A DNA stretch of 6,022 nucleotides from Candidatus Hodarchaeota archaeon (GTDB lineage: Archaea > Asgardarchaeota > Heimdallarchaeia > Hodarchaeales > Hodarchaeaceae). Below the pieces are notes generated by a model that saw only the letters and a list, made by a program, of their open reading frames with translations, was not told the origin of the DNA and searched no databases. The DNA lies in the NCBI GenBank assembly GCA_016839665.1, contig JAEOTU010000393.1:1-6022 (forward strand). Reading direction: 5' to 3'. The position numbers and the translations under genes were made by a program. Positions 1 through 5,147 of this stretch are shown here, in pieces (the first letter of the stretch is position 1; the number at the start of each line of letters is the position of its first letter).

Positions 1-222
1 GTTCGATTAAAAAGTGTTTGGCCGTTTCCTGATGAGGTAATGGAAAAAATAGGAAACCATGGAGTTTCTAAGGTTATAGTAAGTGAGATGAATTATGGTA
101 TGGTTGTAAGAGAGGTTCAACGCTTTCGACATTTATTCAATGTTTCTGGTATATCCATTCCTACCGTTATCCCCTTTTCACCAAAATTTCTGTATAAAAA
201 AATTAAGGAGGAGATAAATTAA
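1..222 (+). CDS. korA: 2-oxoacid:ferredoxin oxidoreductase alpha subunit, C-terminal fragment (5' end outside window)
   Basis: The reading frame is open from base 1, so this is the last 73 codons of a gene beginning upstream; the first internal ATG (base 40) is not the start. The fragment opens with the SVWPFPDE segment, followed by KVIVSEMNYGMVVREVQ. These match the conserved WPFP and E-x-N-x-G-x-x-xx-EV motifs near the C-terminus of alpha subunits (transketolase C-terminal-like domain) of cytoplasmic 2-oxoacid:acceptor oxidoreductases. With the beta subunit, such enzymes oxidatively decarboxylate a 2-oxoacid to its acyl-CoA and reduce ferredoxin. The TAA stop (220-222) overlaps the beta start by one base, the usual alpha-beta order, implying translational coupling. 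KorA (2-oxoglutarate) is the best guess, but substrate cannot be fixed from this fragment, and whether a gamma domain is fused upstream cannot be seen. Confidence 0.88.
   Translation, partial: VRLKSVWPFPDEVMEKIGNHGVSKVIVSEMNYGMVVREVQRFRHLFNVSGISIPTVIPFSPKFLYKKIKEEIN
205..213 (+). promoter_or_regulatory. Strong Shine-Dalgarno site for korB
   Basis: AAGGAGGAG lies 8 bases before the korB ATG, inside the last codons of the alpha gene. It closely matches the anti-Shine-Dalgarno end of archaeal 16S rRNA and supports ATG 222 as the beta start. Confidence 0.8.
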
Positions 223-1088
223 TGAAAATCCCAGATGAGGTCTGTATTCCCGAGGAAGCTTATGAGCATCCATTACGAGAAAGGTTAAATCTGAATAGAT
301 TTATTTTTTGCCCTGGATGTCTTATTGGAACCGCTATCACATCAATTACCAACAGTTTAAGAGAAAAAGGGCTAACGTTAAAGGATTATGCTATAGTTTC
401 TGGTATTGGATGCACTGGTCGATCTAGTGGTTGTTTTAAAGCACCTGCGTTTCACACAACGCATGGGAGAGCAATACCTTTTGCTACGGGGCTAAAATTA
501 GCAAATCCAAAATTAAAAGTGGTGGTGCTTTCTGGAGATGGAGACTTGTTTGCTATTGGTGGAAATCATTTTATTCACGCAGCAAGGAGAAACATTGAGC
601 TTACCGTTCTCTGCATAAATAATAATGTTTATGGGATGACTGGTGGACAGGTAGCACCCACTACTCATATTGATGACATTACATCAACTACTCCTTATGG
701 AAATATGGAATCTCCCTTTAATTTGGTAAGTTTAGCTGCTGCTGCTGGAGCGACCTATGTAGCTCGATGGCCTGGATATGACACTATCAGACTACAAAAA
801 AGTATTATAAAAAGTATCGATAATGATGGATTCGGTTTTATTGAAGTTCTAGCCCCTTGTTTCATCCAATACGGGAGTAAAAACAAATTAGGAGATGCTG
901 TAGAAATGTTGGACTGGTTAAGAAAACAAGTCAAAATTACGACTAATGTTGCTCCCCATAAAGCTACTTTTGATTTCAAAAATGGGACAATAATTTGTGG
1001 AGAATTTGTTGAAGAAAAAAAGGAAGGCTTTTCAAAAAGAATAGAGCAAATTCGTGAAAGAGCTCACAACAAAAAGAATAAGAAATAG
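222..1088 (+). CDS. korB: 2-oxoacid:ferredoxin oxidoreductase beta subunit (TPP and [4Fe-4S])
   Basis: A complete 288-residue protein, normal length for KorB-type beta subunits. It holds the thiamine pyrophosphate site and the iron-sulfur cluster that passes electrons to ferredoxin. Visible motifs: CPGC (C30, C33), GIGC (C64) and LAPC (C213), four cysteines spaced as in archaeal 2-oxoacid:ferredoxin oxidoreductases that ligate one [4Fe-4S]; the HTTHGRAIPFATG segment (78-90); and the TPP/Mg motif starting GDGD at 105-108 and ending with NNN at 133-135, followed by YGMTGGQ (137-143). The C-terminus is a Lys-rich tail. The start is fixed by a strong Shine-Dalgarno site and the 1-base overlap with the alpha gene. 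2-oxoglutarate is the likeliest substrate by resemblance to KorB, but pyruvate or other 2-oxoacids are not excluded. No gamma or ferredoxin-like delta subunit gene follows; the next gene, 19 bases on, is hdrA. Confidence 0.93.
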   Translation: MKIPDEVCIPEEAYEHPLRERLNLNRFIFCPGCLIGTAITSITNSLREKGLTLKDYAIVSGIGCTGRSSGCFKAPAFHTTHGRAIPFATGLKLANPKLKVVVLSGDGDLFAIGGNHFIHAARRNIELTVLCINNNVYGMTGGQVAPTTHIDDITSTTPYGNMESPFNLVSLAAAAGATYVARWPGYDTIRLQKSIIKSIDNDGFGFIEVLAPCFIQYGSKNKLGDAVEMLDWLRKQVKITTNVAPHKATFDFKNGTIICGEFVEEKKEGFSKRIEQIRERAHNKKNKK

Positions 1089-1090
1089 AT

Positions 1091-1098
1091 AGGATGAT
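1091..1098 (+). promoter_or_regulatory. Weak ribosome binding site for hdrA
   Basis: AGGATGAT in the 19-base gap between korB and hdrA resembles a partial Shine-Dalgarno sequence 9 bases before ATG 1108. It is much weaker than the korB site. With no room for a promoter, it supports co-transcription with korAB. Confidence 0.4.
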
Positions 1099-1107
1099 AT
1101 AGTAAAA

Positions 1108-3477
1108 ATGACTCAAAGTGCTAAAAAAGCGAAAGAAAAATCTAATATTGAATCAAATATTGGGTTATTTCTCTGTAAATGTGGAAAGAATATTGATGGT
1201 ACAGTCGATATTGACGGATTAGCAAAACTGTATGAGAACCATCCAAGTGTTAAATTAGTTCAAGTTAATAATTACACATGTTCTGATCCAGGACAAGTTG
1301 AAATTGAAACTGCTATAGAAGAGCAAGGAATAGAAAAGATTGTGGTTGCAGCTTGTAGTCCACGATTACATGGGCCCACTTGGAAGACTCTTCTTAGACG
1401 TATGGAGATAAATCCTTCTTTAGTAGAAGTAGCAAACATAAGAGAACAATGTAGCTGGGTTCATCTCTCAGAAAAAGAAGAGGCTACAAGGAAAGCCAAG
1501 GAATTGATCGATATGGCAATTGCCAAAGCTGAATTATTAGAAGCTGTTGATGATATAGTCGTTTCGGTAAATAAAAAAGTATTAATTATAGGAGGAGGTG
1601 TTGCAGGGATCCAAGCTGCCTTGGATTTAGCCGACGATTACGAGGTTATTCTTGTTGAGAAATCACCCACTATAGGAGGAAATATGGCTCTTATCGATAA
1701 GACCTTCCCCACAATGGATTGTTCTATATGCATTTTAGGCCCTAAAATGGCTGATGTCGGGAATCACGAGAATATAACCTTAATTACTAACGCCGAAGTT
1801 ACTGATATTTCTGGTTATATTGGGAATTTTAAAATTAAAATTACAAAGCAACCCCGTTATGTTGATGAAGAGCTTTGCACTGCATGTAATGATTGTGTGG
1901 ATATTTGTCCTGTAAATGTAATAGATGAATATTCTGGAAACCTAGGCTGGAGAAAAGCGATTTATATTCCCTACCCCCAAGCAGTACCTGCAAGCTATAT
2001 TATAGATGAAAAAAACTGTACAGGTTTATCTCCTTTAGCATGTGGAAAATGTATTACCGAATGTGAAAAAGAAGCTATCTTCTATGAGGATACAGAAGAA
2101 ACATTCACTTATGATGTTGGTGCTATTTTAGTTGCTGTAGGGTTCGAAAAATTTGATGCATCCAAAATCCCTGAATATGGTTGGGGAGTTTATCCTAATG
2201 TTATCACCACCTTTGAATTTGAAAGATTAATAAACGCTGCCGGTCCTACAGATGGAGATCTGGTACGCCCGAGTGATTTAAAAAGACCCAAAACTATCGC
2301 CTTTATTAATTGTGTCGGGTCGCGGGATAAGCGATTTAATCCATATTGTTCCAACTTTTGTTGTATGGAGACTATAAAGGATAGTCTTTTAATTAAGGAA
2401 CATTGGCCCGAAGTTGAAGTGGTGATATTCTACATAGATATACGTGCATTTGGGAAATACTTTGAAGAATTATATACTCGCGCGAGAGAAGAAAATGTTA
2501 TATTCATTCGGGGTCGTCCTGGTCAGATCAGAGAAATCCCTGAAACTAAAAATCTCGTTATCTCTGCAGAAGATATAAGTATAGAAACAATATTATCTCA
2601 AGAATTTGACATGGTTGTTCTGTCTATTGGTGCAGAAGGATCTTCAGAATCTATTCCTTTCCCTCTCGCTAAGGATTCTAGGGGATTTTATATTGAAGCC
2701 CATCCTAAGTTAAGACCAATAGACACTCCTACTGATGGGGTATTTATTGCTGGAGGCGCAGAATCTCCAAAGGATATTCGTGAAACTGTCACACAAGCCA
2801 GCGCGTCAGCAGGGCGGATTATGAAATTAATTTCAAAAGATGAGTTCCACGTAGAACCACTTTATGCATTTGTTGATATCGATGTATGTACGAGTTGTGG
2901 AACCTGTGAGTCTCGATGTCCTTATGGTGCAATTAGTATTGATACAAAAAATAAAACCCCTGCTCGCATTAATCCAATTTTGTGCAAAGGATGTGGGACA
3001 TGTGCTGCAGATTGCCCCGTAGATGCTATAACTATGACTAACTTCACAGATGCCATGATTTTCCGTCAAATTGAAATAGCTCTGCGTGAAAATGCCTCGG
3101 AAAAAGTTATCATTTTTGCGTGCAATTGGTGTTCTTATGCAGGGGCAGATTTAGCAGGAACCAGCAGAGTTCAATATCCTACCAATACGCGAATTATTCG
3201 TACAATGTGCTCTGGACGTGTTGATATAGATTATATAAAACGATGCTTTGCAAAAGACGCCGGAGCAGTAATGTTAACCGGTTGTCACCCACAAGATTGT
3301 CACTATATTTCTGGCAACGATTTTGCTCTTAAGAGAGAAAAAAAAATTAGAAGTTGGATGAAAAAAAATAAAATTGCTGATGAGCGATTTATTATTGAAT
3401 GGATGTCGGCAGCAGAAGGAAAGAAATTTGCTGATGTTGTTTCCCAAATAAGTGAGATTGCTTTAAAAAAGAAATAA
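1108..3477 (+). CDS. hdrA: HdrA-MvhD fusion: FAD- and multi-[4Fe-4S] electron-transfer subunit of heterodisulfide reductase type
   Basis: A 789-residue soluble protein in two parts. Residues 1-650 are HdrA: N-terminal domain with CKC (23-25), CSDPGQ (58-63) and AACSPRLH (81-88); IREQCSWVH (111-119); FAD-binding GGGVAG (162-167); KTFPTMDC (198-205) and C208; an inserted ferredoxin domain with C257, C260, C263, C267 and C304, C312, C315, C319; CVGSRD (402-407) and C414, C418, C419; a second flavin segment GVFIAGGAESPKD (544-556); and a C-terminal 2[4Fe-4S] ferredoxin (C594, C597, C600, C604; C626, C629, C632, C636). Residues 665-789 are MvhD-like, with CNWC (672-675), C701, GCHPQDCHY (725-733) and SAAEG near the end, expected to bind a [2Fe-2S] cluster. 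HdrA is the flavin bifurcation site in methanogens; MvhD links it to hydrogenase or other donors. No hdrB, hdrC or hydrogenase gene follows, and korAB lies directly upstream, so it probably exchanges electrons with the 2-oxoacid oxidoreductase or ferredoxin (inference). The Lys-rich N-terminal tail (2-17) is slightly longer than usual. Confidence 0.95.
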   Translation: MTQSAKKAKEKSNIESNIGLFLCKCGKNIDGTVDIDGLAKLYENHPSVKLVQVNNYTCSDPGQVEIETAIEEQGIEKIVVAACSPRLHGPTWKTLLRRMEINPSLVEVANIREQCSWVHLSEKEEATRKAKELIDMAIAKAELLEAVDDIVVSVNKKVLIIGGGVAGIQAALDLADDYEVILVEKSPTIGGNMALIDKTFPTMDCSICILGPKMADVGNHENITLITNAEVTDISGYIGNFKIKITKQPRYVDEELCTACNDCVDICPVNVIDEYSGNLGWRKAIYIPYPQAVPASYIIDEKNCTGLSPLACGKCITECEKEAIFYEDTEETFTYDVGAILVAVGFEKFDASKIPEYGWGVYPNVITTFEFERLINAAGPTDGDLVRPSDLKRPKTIAFINCVGSRDKRFNPYCSNFCCMETIKDSLLIKEHWPEVEVVIFYIDIRAFGKYFEELYTRAREENVIFIRGRPGQIREIPETKNLVISAEDISIETILSQEFDMVVLSIGAEGSSESIPFPLAKDSRGFYIEAHPKLRPIDTPTDGVFIAGGAESPKDIRETVTQASASAGRIMKLISKDEFHVEPLYAFVDIDVCTSCGTCESRCPYGAISIDTKNKTPARINPILCKGCGTCAADCPVDAITMTNFTDAMIFRQIEIALRENASEKVIIFACNWCSYAGADLAGTSRVQYPTNTRIIRTMCSGRVDIDYIKRCFAKDAGAVMLTGCHPQDCHYISGNDFALKREKKIRSWMKKNKIADERFIIEWMSAAEGKKFADVVSQISEIALKKK

Positions 3478-3520
3478 AAACATCCTTCTAATTAAATTGT
3501 TTTGAGCAATCCTAACATAA

Positions 3521-3540
3521 TTATTTTTTAATTTATTTCT
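3521..3540 (+). terminator. Possible oligo-T terminator after the korAB-hdrA operon
   Basis: About 45 bases past the hdrA stop is a T-rich run with six consecutive T (3524-3529) followed by further T clusters. Archaeal RNA polymerase can terminate on such tracts without a hairpin. The whole gap is AT-rich, so this is weak evidence. Confidence 0.35.
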
Positions 3541-3591
3541 TAGTAGCCATATTAGGAAATTCTAAATAAAAATTATAAGTGAAAATCTGTA

Positions 3592-3600
3592 TTTTATAAT
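3592..3600 (+). promoter_or_regulatory. Candidate TATA box for the mntA-hepT module
   Basis: TTTTATAAT in the 193-base gap after hdrA resembles an archaeal TATA box. Transcription would begin near 3620-3626, giving a leader of roughly 45-50 bases before ATG 3671. Similar AT strings are frequent here, for example near 3571-3578, so the exact box is uncertain. Confidence 0.3.
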
Positions 3601-3615
3601 TAAAGTTCATTATTT

Positions 3616-3621
3616 AGAGGT
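3616..3621 (+). promoter_or_regulatory. Shine-Dalgarno-like sequence without a nearby canonical start
   Basis: AGAGGT resembles a ribosome binding site but lies 49 bases before the mntA ATG. The frame of mntA is open here, and the only in-frame codons at a workable distance are ATT (3626) and ATC (3629). It may be chance or mark a non-canonical upstream start. Confidence 0.2.
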
Positions 3622-3637
3622 AAAAATTATCTTAAAT

Positions 3638-3645
3638 AATCAAAC
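3638..3645 (+). repeat. Intergenic motif AATCAAAC, copy 1 (before mntA)
   Basis: First of three identical 8-mers, one in each intergenic gap downstream of hdrA. This copy ends 25 bases before the mntA ATG and continues as CTAAG. Function unknown. Confidence 0.4.
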
Positions 3646-3670
3646 TAAGCGACCCATATCTGGGCAGGAA

Positions 3671-4096
3671 ATGGCGGATCTCCTCCTTCGCCTATTAAAG
3701 AGCCTCTTTGAAGAAAACAACGTCGATTTTGCCTATCTTGGAGGGTCATGGGCTAAAAATAAGCAAAACTGGTGGAGTGATATAGATATTTTTATTTCCA
3801 TTCCAAACTTTCTTCAGTTAGCATCTAAAATCCAATTAGATCTTCTAACTCAATTCCATATTAAAGCTACAGAGTTAACAAAATTTGAAGAATTTGAAAT
3901 CATAGTGTTAGAAACACTGCCTCTTCATGTACAATTTAATGCAATTACGAACGGAATTTTAATATATGAAAAAAATTCCGATGTTAGTTCTTATTATATA
4001 GAAAAACTTCTCCCCCTTTACTATGATCACATGATCTGGTACGAACGATTGCTTGACCAGTCGCAATACGTTGAAAACCCTGGTGAAAAATCATGA
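3671..4096 (+). CDS. mntA: MNT-family nucleotidyltransferase antitoxin (MntA-like)
   Basis: A 141-residue minimal nucleotidyltransferase of the DNA polymerase beta superfamily. An amphipathic helix (2-16) is followed by AYLGGSWAKN and WWSDIDIFI, giving exactly the GSx10DxD signature (G25, S26, D37, D39) of MntA antitoxins. The segment FEIIVLETLP...GILIYEK (75-101) matches the second half of the fold; the third acidic residue appears to be Glu76 rather than the more usual Asp. A helical C-terminal tail follows. MntA proteins neutralise their HEPN partner by transferring AMP from ATP to a toxin tyrosine. The TGA stop overlaps the ATG of the HEPN gene (ATGA), so the two are translationally coupled, antitoxin first. 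ATG 3671 is the first canonical start in frame; its AGGA is only 1 base away, so a slightly longer product is conceivable. Confidence 0.85.
   Translation: MADLLLRLLKSLFEENNVDFAYLGGSWAKNKQNWWSDIDIFISIPNFLQLASKIQLDLLTQFHIKATELTKFEEFEIIVLETLPLHVQFNAITNGILIYEKNSDVSSYYIEKLLPLYYDHMIWYERLLDQSQYVENPGEKS
4082..4086 (+). promoter_or_regulatory. Ribosome binding site for hepT
   Basis: GGTGA within the last codons of mntA, 6 bases before the hepT ATG, matches the archaeal Shine-Dalgarno core and supports the overlapping start at 4093. Confidence 0.6.
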
Positions 4097-4539
4097 TTGA
4101 GGCCACTTGGATTCGCGAAAAATTCCTTTCCAGTAAGAAATATTGGACTAAATTAAGTGATATAATCTCAAAAACTTCAGATGATTTGGAAAGTAATTTA
4201 GATTTGCAATTGACAGCTGAAAGAATTTTTGAAATCTTAATTCAAATAATTCTTGATATATGCACACACATAATAGCTAATGTGAAGGAACCTCCACCCC
4301 AAACCTATGCAGAATGCATGAAAAAACTTAGTAATATTGGAATTATTTCAGAACAAACAGGAGAACTTGCAATATCGTTAGTAAAAATGAGAAATATTGT
4401 TGTTCACCAATATGGTAAAATAAACTATAATTTGTTATTTGAAGGTTTAAGGGAGCTTAGCAAAGGATTCCCTGTATATCAAGATGAAGTCCTTAAATGG
4501 GTTGACTCTCAAGACAAACAGAGAGTCCCTAGTCATTGA
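4093..4539 (+). CDS. hepT: HEPN-domain ribonuclease toxin (HepT-like, DUF86 family)
   Basis: A 148-residue, mainly helical protein. The motif RNIVVHQY (R100, H105, Y107) is the Rx4HxY signature of HepT toxins: Arg and His form the metal-independent RNase site at the dimer interface, and in the characterised Shewanella pair the Tyr is AMPylated by MntA. The region ERIFEILIQIILDICTHIIA (43-62) and the segment PPQTYAECMKKLSNIGIIS (68-86) fit the DUF86 pattern of helices before the motif, and the C-terminal helix resembles the family. It overlaps mntA by 4 bases and has its own ribosome binding site. Expected role: growth arrest or phage defence by RNA cleavage (tRNA in some relatives), held in check by the upstream gene. 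The RNA target here is unknown. The toxin-second order is the reverse of the Shewanella operon. Confidence 0.85.
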   Translation: MIEATWIREKFLSSKKYWTKLSDIISKTSDDLESNLDLQLTAERIFEILIQIILDICTHIIANVKEPPPQTYAECMKKLSNIGIISEQTGELAISLVKMRNIVVHQYGKINYNLLFEGLRELSKGFPVYQDEVLKWVDSQDKQRVPSH

Positions 4540-4587
4540 CTTTTATCTAATTTCAACAAATCATAAGTTAAACATTACAAAATGTTC

Positions 4588-4595
4588 AATCAAAC
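4588..4595 (+). repeat. Intergenic motif AATCAAAC, copy 2 (before the ThrRS-editing-domain gene)
   Basis: Second copy of the shared 8-mer. It directly abuts the candidate TATA box at 4596, the place where an archaeal BRE would sit. Confidence 0.4.
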
Positions 4596-4603
4596 TATAA
4601 ATT
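4596..4603 (+). promoter_or_regulatory. Candidate TATA box for the ThrRS-editing-domain gene
   Basis: TATAAATT is centred about 31 bases before ATG 4631, so transcription would start only a few bases ahead of the start codon. This fits a very short leader or leaderless mRNA and suggests separate transcription from hepT, 91 bases upstream. Confidence 0.5.
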
Positions 4604-4630
4604 TTTAATACAAATAAATCTTGAGGAAAT

Positions 4631-5053
4631 ATGAGATTTCTATCATTTCATGTCGACCATTTTTGGTATAAAGTAACTAAAAAGGGCAGGTCAAAGATTA
4701 TTGAAGAAATAACGGAAGAAAATAGACAGGGTCGAATTGAAGATGCATTAGTCCTTTTTATTAGTATGGAAAAACAAGATGAAGAAAATGCAAATCTAAT
4801 TCAAAAAGGAGTTTCTGAAATAGAAAAAATAACTACTCAACTCAAAATATCAAATTTAGTGATTTTACCATTTGCTCATCTATTTGGACAATTAAGTTCA
4901 TTAGAATATGCATTTGATGCTTTCAAGAAAATTGAATCAATCTTTATTTCAAAAAGTTACTCCGTTCTTAGGCTTCCATTTGGATGGTTTAATGAATTGG
5001 AAATGAAAGCAAAGGGACATCCATTATCCAGAATTTCTCGAATTATAGAGTAA
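4631..5053 (+). CDS. Stand-alone threonyl-tRNA synthetase editing-domain protein (archaeal type), probably altered catalytic site
   Basis: A complete 140-residue protein matching the archaeal ThrRS N-terminal editing domain (D-aminoacyl-tRNA deacylase-like fold) over its whole length, but with no synthetase or anticodon-binding domain after it. Landmarks: MRFLSFHVDHFWYKV at the N-terminus, ALVLFISMEKQDE (39-51), LPFAHL (79-84), LPFGWFNELEMKAKGHPLS (115-133). In the family this domain removes serine mischarged on tRNA-Thr. The residue count coincides with the Pyrococcus abyssi domain, so positions compare directly: His83 is kept, but Tyr120 is Phe, Lys121 is Asn and Glu134 is Arg. It may therefore bind aminoacyl-tRNA without efficient deacylation, or have a different specificity. 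GAGG lies 4 bases before ATG, too close to be a typical Shine-Dalgarno. It appears to be a single gene with its own promoter. The family call is firm; function is inference. Confidence 0.85.
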   Translation: MRFLSFHVDHFWYKVTKKGRSKIIEEITEENRQGRIEDALVLFISMEKQDEENANLIQKGVSEIEKITTQLKISNLVILPFAHLFGQLSSLEYAFDAFKKIESIFISKSYSVLRLPFGWFNELEMKAKGHPLSRISRIIE

Positions 5054-5066
5054 ATATCTAATAACT

Positions 5067-5074
5067 AATCAAAC
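5067..5074 (+). repeat. Intergenic motif AATCAAAC, copy 3 (before the LLM oxidoreductase gene)
   Basis: Third copy of the shared 8-mer, 13 bases after the preceding stop and 73 bases before the next ATG. Further from the start than the other two copies. Confidence 0.35.
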
Positions 5075-5118
5075 ATAATTAAAACTTTTGCCATAAAATT
5101 ACTTTTAAAATATCAAAA

Positions 5119-5126
5119 TTTAAAAG
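5119..5126 (+). promoter_or_regulatory. Candidate TATA-like box for the LLM oxidoreductase gene
   Basis: TTTAAAAG is centred about 25 bases before ATG 5148, the spacing expected for a leaderless archaeal transcript; another AT string, TTTTAAAATAT (5103-5113), lies slightly upstream. No Shine-Dalgarno sequence precedes the ATG, which agrees with leaderless initiation. Either box could be the true one. Confidence 0.35.
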
Positions 5127-5147
5127 ATCTTACTAATTTTCACTATT

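Noticed and set aside
40..222. Separate 60-residue small gene starting at ATG 40
   Set aside because: The frame continues upstream to base 1 with conserved alpha-subunit sequence (WPFPDE), so this is the tail of a larger gene.
755..979. 74-codon open frame on the - strand
   Set aside because: It lies wholly inside korB, which has clear family motifs through this stretch; the antisense translation resembles no family I know.
2833..3069. 78-codon open frame on the - strand
   Set aside because: It is antisense to the C-terminal ferredoxin domain of hdrA; its Cys/Thr-rich product is a by-product of the CxxCxxC codons.
1108..3477. Plain HdrA, or a glutamate-synthase-type oxidoreductase
   Set aside because: The CSDPGQ, KTFPTMDC, CVGSRD and double ferredoxin motifs are HdrA-specific, and the last 125 residues carry the MvhD motifs CNWC and GCHPQDCHY, so it is a fusion.
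3571..3601. 8-bp inverted repeat AATTATAA / TTATAATT with a 15-base spacer before mntA, a possible autoregulatory operator
   Set aside because: In DNA of about 80% AT roughly one such 8-bp match is expected by chance in a gap this size, and it consists only of A and T. Conservation in relatives would be needed.
4571..4586. 6-bp stem AACATT / AATGTT with an ACAA loop after hepT
   Set aside because: It is short and AT-rich, with no T run immediately following; six-base stems are common by chance in such sequence.
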